Assembly (NCBI GenBank): GCA_030295235.1
Contig: AP026155.1
Coordinates: 643,672-707,671, forward strand
From: Fistulifera solaris
Taxonomy: Eukaryota; Bacillariophyta; Bacillariophyceae; Naviculales; Stauroneidaceae
Length of the DNA stretch: 64,000 nucleotides
Direction: 5' to 3'
Made by a program: the position numbers and the translations under genes
Notes under the pieces: model-generated
Databases searched by the model: none
Told to the model about the DNA's origin: nothing
Seen by the model: the letters and a program-made list of their open reading frames with translations, nothing else
Part shown: positions 34,954 to 45,299 of the stretch, piece by piece
How positions within the stretch are numbered: the first letter of the stretch is position 1
How the letters are laid out: every line of letters starts with the position of its first letter

Positions 34954-36834
34954 CTATAGCTCTTCCGCTATTGGGTTGACCCCTCCCGAGGAAAACTTCA
35001 GTTTGACTACGACATACAACGCAAACAAGATGACACAACCCAACCCCAGCATCCATTGCTCCAGGGAAACTTTCTCTTCTACAACATTGTCCAATCCGCG
35101 GGCTCGTACGTGATCTGGATCGTTGCTATCAAAGACCGAGACCATGACTTCACCGTGTTCTGTCAATCGCATAGCGACTTCGACTTGTCTTCGTAAATTT
35201 GTCATTTGATCCACCTTCAATCGCCGCAACAAGAAAGAGAACTCATTTAATACCACAAACAATTCTTCTTCCGGTACGTATTCTACCGCCAAGACGGTGA
35301 CACCGGCCTGTTGAGCCTTGGCTACATCAAATACCATACTACCCATTGCCGGTAAAGGACTGTCGCGGGGAATCAATTCACAAAAGACGTGTTCGTTCGG
35401 ATCAAAGGTTATAATTTGTTGAGGACTACCTCGTAAAACAGTATCCGCATTCATACATTGTAATACACCCAAGGGATATGGCGTCGTATCCAACATGAGG
35501 GCACTTTCCAGAACGTGCGGAGGAATTTTCTGGGACAACCATGCAGCTTGAATGGCACATCCTTGTGCGACGGCACTGACCGGATGGATTGCTGTACTTA
35601 ACTCGGCAATATGTGGAAAGGTGTCGCGCAGCATGCGGCGTACGGCGGGGACGCGGGTGGCACCGCCAATCAGCACCACTTCATGGATGGGGGCATCCGA
35701 TGACAGCGTTTGATCCAACACAATTTGGGCACGTTGCAACAACGGTGCAATACACGAATCAAACTCTGCTCGTGTAAAAGACAGGAAGGACCCTTGCCAT
35801 TGGATGGTTGTTGATTCGCTGTCGGTTAAAGCTTCCTTGGCTTGTTGACACGCACGGAGGAAATGCCGGTGTTGTACGTGGTCTTTATTTGTAAATTCCA
35901 TTTGATCTCTGTGCACTAGATAACGAAAGATAGCCTCGTCCATATCATCTCCTCCTAATTGTCCATCTCCTCGTGTGGTTTCGACCTGAAATCGTTGACT
36001 AGGGTCATCATGATAAGCAGATTCTTTAGTGTCTCTACGAGTCGGAGGTTGAAGTAAAGCCACTGTAATATCGGTCGTTCCTCCTCCCATGTCAAAAACC
36101 AATATTCGTGTACCGCCATGCTCCTCTGAATGATCCCTGCTGCGCTTTCCCACAAACAATCCGTACGCCATTGCGGCTGCTGTGCTTTCCGTTACGGTCG
36201 AAACATGCCCAATAAATCCGGCCCGCTTCGCAGCCTCCATCATGCCGCGTCGTTGCAGCGATGTATACCGAGCAGGGACTCCCAATACTACATTTCGACA
36301 CAGTCCGGTTCCTGGAGTTTGCAATTGTTTCTTTGCGCAATGTAGCTGGATGTATACATCAGCTTCAAATCGAAGTTGTTGCAGTACGAGAGCAACCGCA
36401 TCGATCCATTTCAAAGTGCAAGAATCGTAGCTATACAGGCCTTGCGGATCTTTTGCGAAATTTCTTTTCAGATTGGGAAGGAAGACATAGTCGTTGCTAT
36501 AATCAATGGTGTTGCCTGTTTCGTGCAGTCGCTTCCATGCTGGGTATCCAATGATTGATTTCTCTTTCAAATCGTCCCAGAAGTGTTCTTTATCTTCCTT
36601 ATTCACTACTTTTTTCTGCACACCGAGCTGGGTAGGAACGATGCGACCATGTTTCCTTCGTTCGGGGATCGCCGAAACCAGACGAATCCATTTGGGGCCT
36701 CCGCGCGTCGCGTCGTAGACCGCAACACTGCAATGCGTTGTACCGAAATCAATACCGATCCAGATACTGTCGTCGTCGTTATCACCGAGTTGAGATGGCG
36801 TTGTAAGTTTTGTGGTAGGAGCGTTGACTGTCAT
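34954..36834 (-). CDS. Hsp70-like ATPase with C-terminal membrane anchor
   Basis: 626 residues from the first in-frame ATG at 36834; uninterrupted. The nucleotide-binding domain is canonical in order: IGIDFGTTHCSVAVYD (phosphate 1), STVTESTAAAMAYGL, LVFDMGGGTTDITVALL (phosphate 2), DGQLGGDDMDEAIFRY and EVVLIGGATRVPAVRRML (adenosine site). A reduced beta-type substrate domain follows (about residues 450-560; YPLGVLQ, DSPLPAMGSMVF). The helical lid is missing. Instead a single hydrophobic segment lies near the end (LGLGCVILFALYVVVKLKF) with a short tail and no KDEL. No signal peptide is seen, so the ATPase probably faces the cytosol from a tail anchor. It resembles divergent Hsp70s such as HSPA13 in lacking the lid but has the opposite topology. 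Confidence 0.87.
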   Translation of the reverse strand: MTVNAPTTKLTTPSQLGDNDDDSIWIGIDFGTTHCSVAVYDATRGGPKWIRLVSAIPERRKHGRIVPTQLGVQKKVVNKEDKEHFWDDLKEKSIIGYPAWKRLHETGNTIDYSNDYVFLPNLKRNFAKDPQGLYSYDSCTLKWIDAVALVLQQLRFEADVYIQLHCAKKQLQTPGTGLCRNVVLGVPARYTSLQRRGMMEAAKRAGFIGHVSTVTESTAAAMAYGLFVGKRSRDHSEEHGGTRILVFDMGGGTTDITVALLQPPTRRDTKESAYHDDPSQRFQVETTRGDGQLGGDDMDEAIFRYLVHRDQMEFTNKDHVQHRHFLRACQQAKEALTDSESTTIQWQGSFLSFTRAEFDSCIAPLLQRAQIVLDQTLSSDAPIHEVVLIGGATRVPAVRRMLRDTFPHIAELSTAIHPVSAVAQGCAIQAAWLSQKIPPHVLESALMLDTTPYPLGVLQCMNADTVLRGSPQQIITFDPNEHVFCELIPRDSPLPAMGSMVFDVAKAQQAGVTVLAVEYVPEEELFVVLNEFSFLLRRLKVDQMTNLRRQVEVAMRLTEHGEVMVSVFDSNDPDHVRARGLDNVVEEKVSLEQWMLGLGCVILFALYVVVKLKFSSGGVNPIAEEL

Positions 36835-37142
36835 GGTTGAATAAAATGATGAAAGAAGACAGGTAGACAAAAAAACAACAAGGACGAGTGAAGCTTCAGA
36901 GGTAAGATAGATGGTCCCGTTACATGAGCGATATTTCCGTTCTTGTTTGTCAGAAAAAGGAGTAAACGAATTGGAAATGCTTAGCTACAGTCATCAAAGG
37001 CAAGTGCAAGAAAAGCACATTAGTACAAGTAAGTCTTTTCTCGTCATCGTCCTTTCTCGTCTTTCGTTCTTTCGTTTTTGTTGTTGGTGCGTGTATTCAC
37101 AGTCCGTATAAGGTTACAAGTTATCCTTGTGATGGAGGTACC

Positions 37143-37250
37143 GGTACGGTACCGGTACGGAACGGCGTTAAAATTCTGCCTGTCGTAGACGCTACGTAGA
37201 ATCTTGTACTGGGAGGCAGAATTTTAACGTCCTTTCCCCGGTACCGTACC
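37143..37250. repeat. Foldback (inverted-repeat) element
   Basis: Left arm 37143-37181 and right arm 37214-37250 pair over GGTACGGTACCGG and CGTTAAAATTCTGCCT, with a mismatched stretch of 8-10 nt between these stems. The loop is about 32 nt and itself contains CGTAGACGCTACG, an imperfect palindrome. The length fits a small MITE-like or cruciform-forming element. I see no open reading frame and no clear target-site duplication. Confidence 0.8.
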
Positions 37251-37520
37251 GCTATATTTTGTACGTTATTTGTACAAAGTACTGGTACAGTAGTAGACAA
37301 GGAAAAGCACACAAAGCTTTTCGACAAAAACAATCTGCTTCTTACACATGCCGCAGAAAGCGATTGCAATGATGGTGCGCAAGATTTGTCAACCTAAAAA
37401 ATCTAAAAGAGTACTGCAATATTTCCGGGGGATAGATACTTCTAAACAATTGCAGATATCTGCCATAGAGTAACGATTGGATGTTTAGGTTGTAGCCTGA
37501 CTCCTTGAAGAGATTTCGTT

Positions 37521-37542
37521 CGTGACTGAAATTCAGTCGTGG
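37521..37542. repeat. Recurrent 22-bp imperfect palindrome, copy 3
   Basis: CGTGACTGAA then ATTCAGTCGTGG, the most symmetric of the four copies (others at 15752, 26827, 56560). Confidence 0.75.
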
Positions 37543-37888
37543 CGAAAGGTCGCCAACATGATTATTTTTGTTCTACAGTAAACACAGAATGCGTTCCGAA
37601 AGCATTTCGACGTCTAAACGCATATAATGAGCAAACGTTTCGCAGCAAGTCTAATTCCTGACGTAATTTCATTGACTTTGAATGTGGATTCAAGTTTCGT
37701 CTAGTTTTTACAAGATAAGAAAATCGTTGTTGCGGAGACGTCTGATGCACCAGCATTGCCGATGATTCGCCAATAGAAAAACCGAATGACCGTACTTAAG
37801 TCTAATAAAATGAAGTGAGAGAAACAGACAACATTATTTTTCTATATCGTGAATACACGCTTGTATAACCAAAATCTTTCAATCATGT

Positions 37889-38343
37889 TCAGAGCATGGT
37901 TGGGGTCGTCATGGGAGGTATCGCGTCGATCCAGTATTGCATTTGAAAGTGCTCGAGTGTATCAATGACCATAGTACCATCAGGCATGACAACGTATCCG
38001 TATCCGAAGGCATTCAGTAATGCACCCGAAACCGCCACCACGGCGAGTAAAACGAACCCAAACAAGGACGAGTCAGCCAAGAAGAAGGATATCGCCATTT
38101 TTCGTTGATATGCTTTCTCGTCACTGTCTTTTTGATCTTGTTTGTACTAATCAGATCTTTCTTCTTTGTAGGTTGCATGGCTTCTTCTATTGCGGATGGT
38201 TGTTTCACGAAGCGCGTCGTCAACGGACCAACCGAGGCAGAACGCAAGGGAGGCGAAACGTGAAAGCTTTGAATCATTGTGGGTAAGCCAAACATTGCTA
38301 GCACCCATACTTTTAGCAATCGATGAAGGGGACAGAGAGGCAT
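37889..38343 (-). CDS. Small plastid-targeted membrane protein (paralogue 1)
   Basis: The ATG at 38343 gives a signal peptide (KVWVLAMFGLPTMIQSFHV) with an SF cleavage context. A basic linker follows. One base is missing in the T5 run at 38098-38102; the frame then reads MAISFFLADSSLFGFVLLAV, a membrane segment, and the conserved end LLNAFGYGYVVMPDGTMVID and TLEHFQMQYWIDAI. The stop is at 37889. A paralogue at 49152-49592 shares LLN..GYGY...G...IDTLEH. About 150 residues. The function is unknown; the targeting signal and single membrane span suggest a plastid membrane protein. Confidence 0.72.
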
Positions 38344-38793
38344 CTTTGCAAAGGGATCAAAGGGTATCACTTTGATAAGAACTACAAAAGAGGAAAAAGA
38401 AGAGTCGTAATTCGTTCGTTTGACATTCTTTTTCTCCGCACTACTGTTATTCCGTCTTGACACCCAGGTTTGGATCCAAGATCCAAATTCGGTCGGCACA
38501 TGAAATTCATACATCTTGCCTCATGGTTCAACATTTACTATATAAAATTAATGCACTACTTCTCCTTCAACCGGTATTCAACATCGAGAAGGCTGAAAAT
38601 GCCGACCAAAAAGCCGAAACGCGCGACGACGACAACACGCTGTCAACGAAAATCATGCACTATACGATTATGCTTTCATAATCATTCCAGCTAACCATGC
38701 AATCGCTAATCGAAATGTAAGCGTTTATTCCATCGTCACGGAAGCGCACGAGTTAAGTGAAAGCGCGACGACATTTCTCTCGCCTTGAGAAGA
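38344..38793. other. Intergenic region
   Basis: Upstream of the small plastid protein gene and downstream of the GRDP-like gene. No feature was seen apart from unrecognisable open stretches. Confidence 0.5.
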
Positions 38794-40516
38794 TCAGCAT
38801 CCACCACAACCACCACCTCCGCAGCCACACCCTCCGCAAGCACAGCCCCCATCGCCTGCACCAATCACAAAACCCCAGCCTCCGTCGCGTCTTCTACCCC
38901 GAACGTTAGGAAGTGCACGATTGCTGTCTACTTGAGCAGGCTTACAAGTTTCCTTGATATACCTGCAATATAGAAAAATACCGAAATATGTGAGGCAACT
39001 TAGCTATCAAATGACACGCGCCACTAAACAAATTCACATTGAGCTTACCCTGAGCAGCCTGCTGCATCACAGACATCACCGAGTGTATAACCCCCGGTCG
39101 ATTTGCTGTCATTCAGAACACAATTCAGTGGGAAAGGCTCTACTATTCTTGTAGTTGCTGGAACGCCAACGCAAAGTCTTTTGTAAGGCCCGGTGGCATT
39201 GTACTGTACCCAAGCAAAGTTTTGACAGGCACGCAACATGTCCAAGACTTCTACAAGTTGATCGTGGACAATTGCTTCAACCGCCGTCGGCTTTCGAAAA
39301 CACAACCGACAGGTGTCCATATCGTGTTCGTGCAATTTTCGTGTGGCAATTCGTACATTCACTTTCAACTTCTGCAACAGAATTAGGTAAGCTTCTCGAG
39401 TACAGAGCGAGAAGTACCCCTCACCGAGCGACGTTTTCCCAAACACATATCCATCTTTTTCAAGTGCACACCACATCGAGTTACAGCAATAAATGCTTTC
39501 GCCATTTCACCAGGGATCAGCCCGAATTGTGCGTTGACCCAAGGTAAGTCCCTAAAAACCTCTAAAGGACGCGGCGTCTGGGTATCAACGGCAGATGTTT
39601 CGGTTAGTAAATCCTCGTTTGGATCACAACAAGTGAACTTTAAGCAATAGTATTCCCCTGGTGGTTCTCCGCGATACAAAGCGACATCACTCGAGTTGAT
39701 GTACGGCTCCTTATATAGTTCTTGCCATGCTTCTTTTGTTTGTTGAAAAGCCATTTCTAAGTCGCTTCCAGAAGATCGGTCATTTAGGGAATCGTCATGA
39801 TTCATAAAGGATCCTCGAATACGAATGCAATCAGCTTCATATCTCGCAATCGAATACAAAATGTGAGTGTGCCACATTAGATCGATGTCGTAGGTCGGGA
39901 CGATCATGGAGTCGTTGCCGCGTCCGCGATGAAACGATTTTGATAATAGGAGAAACTTTTGATAGCGCTCAACAGCGTTCTGTAGGAAAGTATCATGCTT
40001 GAATTTTCTATCCGAGACTTGCCATAAGAACTTATTTTGTTCAGTGACGGATGCTATGAGATGAAAACCGTCCATGTCGCAAAATGATTCGGTAATCGGC
40101 ATATCAATTGATGGATCTTTTAAGTTCAGAAAGAATGGCTCACCAGGGAAGCGAAGATTCCATTCCACACGTGTTTCTACCGCTTCTTTTGTTGTGTCTT
40201 CCTCGACTTGAAAAAGAAACGGTGAGCAAATCTCTTCAATTGAATTATCTTGATACTTTTGCAAGAGATACTTCCGATAAGGACCTGGCGCTAAACGATG
40301 ACAATGAAATATCCAAGCCACATCAGGAGGAGGGACAAGCATGCAGGATGCATGGTTGCGGTGTATATCAGCGAGCAGCGGTAACCAGCAATCAAGGTAG
40401 CGATCGGCCGACTTTTGTCTGTACGGCGTCGTCAAAACACCGATGCGATGAAGTTTCTCGAGAAACTCAACATGCTTTTTTGATTCAATTAGCAAGTTGC
40501 AGGAAAAGGAGTCCAT
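38794..40516 (-). CDS. Glycine-rich domain-containing protein (GRDP/DUF1399-like)
   Basis: The ATG is at 40516. The N-terminal half carries PPPDVAWIFHCHRLAPGPYR and VPTYDIDLMWHTHILYSIAR, the repeated D..W..H.H signature of GRDP/DUF1399 proteins of plants and stramenopiles. The frame breaks near 39478-39484 (one base missing) and resumes as SMWCALEKDGYVFGKTSLGE. An 86-nt intron (38963-39048, GTAAGC...TGCAG) leads to a last exon ending in a Cys/Gly-rich tail (GDGGCACGGCGCGGGGCGG) and a stop at 38794. Plant GRDPs are linked to stress and development, but the biochemical role is not known. Corrected length is about 540 residues. Confidence 0.75.
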
Positions 40517-41409
40517 AATGCATGAAATATAGGGTTTGTAGTGCGCGGGCGTTGTGAGAATATGTGGTAGGAAGATTAGACACTGAATGAAAGTTTTGCA
40601 TCGAATGAACGGAAAGAAAATGGCTCATTTTTTCTTTCGTGCATAAACGAACAATGTGAGGCTGGAGGATTGAATCGTGGAATTTTTTTTAGAAACCAGC
40701 CTATTTCCGGTTTCCGGTTGACTTTTTACAAACCAGCATTTAGGCTGTTCAGGGCCCTTGCTCCTACTGTTTGCGATGATAGCAAAGGGCCTAATGGCTG
40801 GTTTATGAAAAGTCACCCTCTTGAATAATCGTGGGTCTTGTGCATTTTCATGCAGCTTCCGAGTTTGACAATTCTGAATTCCGATCGAAGAAAGACGAGA
40901 CGGAGCCTGCAGAACAATTTTCAGTTTAAAATCTAAGCGATCAGCCTGTGGCTAATATTTATATCGTCGGGCTACTTTGCACTTGCCCAGGGCATAATGG
41001 TTCGACGACGCAATCAATCGATCAAGTTTTACGGTCGAGGTACCGGTAGCGTTCTTCAAGACTGCAGTGTAGTCATGAATCATGAATTAGTAATTTCCCT
41101 GCTCACTTTCTTTCTTCCGTTTGCTTTGCACATTATTGTTGGGGGCGGAATCGTATTAAGCATGCTGGACGCTGGTTTATTGGCGTCTACAATGCACACA
41201 TCCTGATTTGCCCTGATGCACTTCGATTACAAAAATCATTGTCCCTCGTCGAGCACGTAGTTCGCGACTTACTCCCGCACGAATGACTGTACGTCTGTCT
41301 GCATTGCAGTTGAGAATCATAGTCGCAAATGATCTCTCTCCTCGCACCTTTTTATTGTGCGAAGAAAACTTGCGTTTTGTTTTGACACATTCTCTCGTTA
41401 CAAGTACCC
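40517..41409. other. Divergent intergenic region with foldback element
   Basis: Promoters of the GRDP-like gene (-) and the S33 hydrolase gene (+). It contains the foldback at 40720-40814, listed separately. GAGGTACCGGTAGCG near 41038 is one of several KpnI-like GGTACC patches in the window. No gene was seen. Confidence 0.55.
40720..40814. repeat. Foldback (inverted-repeat) element
   Basis: Left arm 40720-40762 pairs with right arm 40781-40814. GACTTTTTACAAACCAGC faces GCTGGTTTATGAAAAGTC, and the inner stem is GGGCCCTTGCT with AGCAAAGGGCC. A six-base bulge lies in the left arm and the loop is 18 nt. It could form a stable hairpin in DNA or RNA. It is unrelated in sequence to the foldback at 37143-37250. 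Confidence 0.8.
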
Positions 41410-42387
41410 ATGTTACCTTCTCATTTACAACTATCATCTTCAAAACAACCACACCAAAATCAACATCACCCTCATGAATTTATTCCGAAGCATCCGCTGG
41501 GACTGACGGGCGTTATCTGTCAATCATTCACTTTACAATTGTCTCGGACTCCGCGGCAGCTGCAATACACACTCTATCGACCGCGACACTTGCTATTAGG
41601 GCCGCCTCCGCTGATCGGTATTGCTGGAGGTCCTGGATTACCCTGTCAGTACTTGTCGTCTCTGGTGCATACGATTGAGGATAGAGCCATTGTATTGTAC
41701 GATCATGTTGGTTGCGGGCAATCCTTATACAAGGGCACGAATGCGTATGATCGCTACGAAATGATGCTGGATCTGAAAGAATTGATCGATCACTTAAACT
41801 GTGAGGAATATCATTTATTAGGGCATTCCTTTGGTGGTTTCTTGGCGTACGAGTATCTTTTACAGCAATCCACAATCTCGCCGCACAAGAAATGCCATTC
41901 GGTCGTACTCGTGAGCACACCTTACGATATGGCTGCTTTGCGAGAACATGTACAGCAGCTCAAAGACAAATTAGATGATGATCAGCCGCAAACATTCTTT
42001 CAGCAGCACGAGTGTCGTGTGGTACCGTTGCCTTTGCCGTTGCAACAGTCGCTGGATTCAGCAGGTTTCTCGACTTCCATTACCGCCAAAGTACTGGCCA
42101 AAGCACATGGTGTGAGTGACGGAGACGGAGACAATGCTGATTTGCCAGTTCCTCCACGTCTTCCAGTATCAACGCCAGCACTTTTGTTGCAAGGGCAACA
42201 TGATTTTGTAAACAATGTTGCTGATTGGCAGGATGTCTTCCCGGATGCGGAAATGGTGGTTCTCGCCGGCTGCGCGCATTATGCCTTTTTAGAGAACGAA
42301 GGAATGTTTGCGGCCGTGGTATCATCGTTTTTGAAACGTCACGAGCCACCACCAAAGCCTCTGGTATTGCCGAAACCCTTGGATTGA
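41410..42387 (+). CDS. Alpha/beta hydrolase, prolyl aminopeptidase-like (S33)
   Basis: 325 residues from ATG 41410; uninterrupted. The oxyanion region HGGPG is represented by GIAGGPGLPCQY. YDHVGCGQS matches the DQRGCGRS position. The nucleophile elbow is GHSFGG (Ser about residue 140). LLLQGQHDFV holds the likely acid and GCAHYAFLENE the catalytic His. These features fit proline iminopeptidase and related S33 enzymes that remove N-terminal Pro or hydrolyse small amides. No signal peptide, so probably cytosolic. The insert rich in Asp/Gly (VSDGDGDNADLPVPPRL) before the acid is longer than usual. Confidence 0.87.
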   Translation: MLPSHLQLSSSKQPHQNQHHPHEFIPKHPLGLTGVICQSFTLQLSRTPRQLQYTLYRPRHLLLGPPPLIGIAGGPGLPCQYLSSLVHTIEDRAIVLYDHVGCGQSLYKGTNAYDRYEMMLDLKELIDHLNCEEYHLLGHSFGGFLAYEYLLQQSTISPHKKCHSVVLVSTPYDMAALREHVQQLKDKLDDDQPQTFFQQHECRVVPLPLPLQQSLDSAGFSTSITAKVLAKAHGVSDGDGDNADLPVPPRLPVSTPALLLQGQHDFVNNVADWQDVFPDAEMVVLAGCAHYAFLENEGMFAAVVSSFLKRHEPPPKPLVLPKPLD

Positions 42388-43723
42388 ATTGAGAAAACGG
42401 ACAAAAAGCGTCGAGACCCATCCCTACGCGGAGACCTTCCTCAGATAATCAAAGGATGTCTTGCAAGGGCGTTAAGCCACTTTGAAAATAATAGGTTAAA
42501 AAGGCTGTGCATTTCCACATTGTTTTTCATCTCTCTTGGACAGTTTAAACCGGGCATCATAAAGAGAGCGATGCAACGAGTAACAATAGAAGAGAGTCAA
42601 AAGAGTCCGAAGTCTGGGATTGCAGGGGCGATCGTTCATCGTTCATTGATAAAACAAGACTGTGAAATCCGAACTACACCAGCAGAATGACCGCCTTTCT
42701 TGTTCTTAGACCTAAGACCTTAAATCGTTACCTAGTCTCTAGTTTTTAATGAGTGACGACTAAAAAGTCTAGAATATCGGACGAAGTCGAAGCGAAAACT
42801 GAAAAAAAATCGTGCTTGTTCGTATTTAGAATTCAGATTCAGAGAAAGTAAAGACTATTATACAAGTAGCCTCTAGCATCTCTGTTCTGCAGCATCACAA
42901 ATAGTATAACTGATTACCAGTACATAGTAAATCATTACGGGGTAGTACAAGTACCGGTACCGAGGATCGAGGATTTAGGATTGTACATCGTGGACCGTGG
43001 ACTCCCGGATCCTGAGCCCAATCCCGGATGCAACGAACATCAAACCGAAAGGTATAATCGCCCTGAAACGCATGACGTTTTTCGATATATGCCAACAAAT
43101 TACCAGATACTAGTCATTTGGAACCACTATATACTACGGAGTATATCACAATATCAATAAACACAGATGGGCAGATGGGCAGATGGGCAAACTTTAAGAA
43201 GACTTTGGTTCCAATGAAATGTCATATAACATATAGAACAAACAAGCAATCCTTTTCGAAGACCCAGGATTATAGACTTCCCACAAATTAGTTTACACTA
43301 GATTTTGCAATAGGCATTTCGGCTTTCTGCATCTGAGAGCTGAGAGCTGAGGGAGAGGCCAGAGGCCAGAGGGCCCAATTCTCTAAACCCGAAGGGATCA
43401 CGAGATCACGAATACTTGTCATCATGTGTAGTAGGTAGTAGGTCACAACGTCACAACATTCCAGACAGAAAATACATAGTACTTTATACAGGATCTATCG
43501 AACAAAATTGAAACTTTATCGGAGAAAGTTCTAAAGATGGAATAGCCCCTCTGAAAAAGTTCGGATGTTTGGCCACTGGCCCATGGCCAACTCTCACGTT
43601 CTCACCCATGTTTGTGTCCGCTCTCGTTCTCTGCCATGATTAACGCAGCACAATAATGTATCATTATTTTCGTCGGCAATTGCACACGCCATCTTTATCC
43701 CATTTATTCTGATTACTGACACC
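42388..43723. other. Intergenic region with dense short tandem duplications
   Basis: 1.3 kb without a gene. From about 43160 to 43460 many short motifs are doubled or tripled side by side: GGCAGATG x3, GAGAGCT x2-3, AGGCCAG x2, GATCACGA x2, GTAGTAG x2 and CACAACGT x2. There is also GTACCGGTACC near 42955. AT-rich otherwise. Confidence 0.65.
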
Positions 43724-44942
43724 ATGTTTTCATCTTCCAAAGCAAAGAAGGAAAAGTCCAAGACTTTTCTTTCTTTCCTGCGCCGAAAGAAGAAGAGCGC
43801 TCGTGAAGAGACAATACCGAACAAGGACAAGAAGGAAGGGGTCAAAGCCAAGAAATGTCCTTCGAGTATTATGGAGACCAACGAGCGCAAGATGTCGAAA
43901 ATGCCAAGTACCAAGACCAAATTTACGGCAACTGGTTCTATGTGCGATGAATCGGATTCGCATTCTATCTACTCGATAGATGTGATGGCAGAAGCATCGG
44001 TAAGTTTTGTTGGGTTTACTATTAGTCATAATATTTGCAAGCACCTGACCTTTGACTTTAGTGGATGCCAGCCCCCGAGTCGAACGAAACAACGCCTCAG
44101 CGTTACTTGGACGAATTGTTGAAAGAACGAGGATACGAAAAGAACGCTACGATTGCTTGAAGACTGGCTATTACAATGCCCCAACCAAATTGCAAATTGC
44201 CAGCTATCATGCGCACCTCGTATCTTTGGTGAAGCAGAATAGCATCGAAACCATTGCTGATATTTTGGCTTGCGGTTTGTCTCCGAATCCTTGTAACGAG
44301 TTTGGGTCGAGTTTGTTGCAAATCGCCTGTCGACGAGGCAACGTCGAACTGCTCGAAATCATGCTCCGCCACGGCTGCTCGCTCCAAGTGGCGGATGAAT
44401 TTGGGCGTACGCCTCTACACAATGCACTGTATGCTAAGCAGCCCGCTTTTGCATTGGTGAAACGCATTTTACAAGTAGATCCTCACTTGATCAATATGGC
44501 GGATTCGCGAGGACATTTGGCGTTTGATTACGTGAGAAAAGAGCACTGCGACGAGTGGATAGCATTCCTCGACAAAGTTGTCGATGAAATCTGGCCGACA
44601 CAAAGCGAACAGCCTCCTCCGCATCCACTCACTTTGCGCCAGGCGAATACCGAACCTTTAGCGGATCCGTCAAATGCGCTGTCTCTGGATTTAGCCGAGG
44701 CGGTCGCATCCGGCAAACTACGTCCGTGTGAGGCTCTCATGTTACAAAACGAAAATTTCAGCGACATTGATGATTCTTCGTCGGACTACGATTCTTCGTA
44801 CAGTAGCAGCTTGGGTTCCATTTCGGAAGGTTCAGAAGAATCCTTCGAAGACGAAGAGCTCGTTAAAGAATTGGCTCTCATACACAGACGTAGCGCCGCA
44901 ACAACAACAATCAAGAATGCATGCCCGACGATACAATGCTAG
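43724..44942 (+). CDS. Ankyrin-repeat protein, diatom-type (paralogue 1)
   Basis: The ATG at 43724 opens a Lys-rich N-terminus (LSFLRRKKKSAREE). A 62-nt intron (44000-44061, GTAAGT...TTTAG, phase 0) joins DVMAEAS to WMPAPESNETTPQRYLDELL. One A is missing in the A4 run at 44138-44141, after which ERYDCLKTGYYNAPTKLQIA begins the conserved module: ILACGLSPNPCNEFGSSLLQ, ACRRGNVELLEIMLRHGCSL and EFGRTPLHNALYAKQPAF, i.e. two to three ankyrin repeats. FDYVRKEHCDEWIAFLDK follows, then an acidic Ser/Asp-rich tail. The stop is at 44942. It shares exon phase and architecture with the gene at 53256-54529. Role unknown; probably protein-protein interaction. Confidence 0.83.
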
Positions 44943-45299
44943 ATTCAGATTTCTGTATATCTTATTAATGCATGTTTGTTTTTGAGCCCAAAAATCCTTA
45001 GTTTATTTTTGCTTAGATCATCGTCAAGAAAGTTCCGAGTACGATAGACGATAGCGATGCAAAGGCGATAAGGTTAGGGCGATAAGGCATAACGAAGCTA
45101 ATAACCCTATCCTTACTAGTTGTTCATTTTGCCGTGCGTTCAACTCCAAAGCGACGTCTTTCCGTCACCCCTAACCTTCGGAATATCGGTGGTTGCGCAT
45201 GGCGCGAAAGTGGCGCGCATGTGGATGCCGTTTTGTCGTTTGTCGACATCGCTCTCGTCTCTATTGTGTGTTGTTTCGGTGGTGTTTTACAACAAAGGA
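44943..45299. other. Intergenic region
   Basis: 3' flank of the ankyrin gene and promoter of the helicase gene. GGCGATAAGG is tandemly repeated near 45064-45088. In-frame ATG codons at 45219 and 45300 make the exact helicase start uncertain. Confidence 0.5.

Larger units (their letters stand above)
36835..37888. other. Intergenic region with foldback element and palindrome copy
   Basis: Contains the foldback at 37143-37250 and the palindrome at 37521-37542, both listed separately. No coding sequence was seen; minus-strand open stretches here overlap the foldback. Confidence 0.6.
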
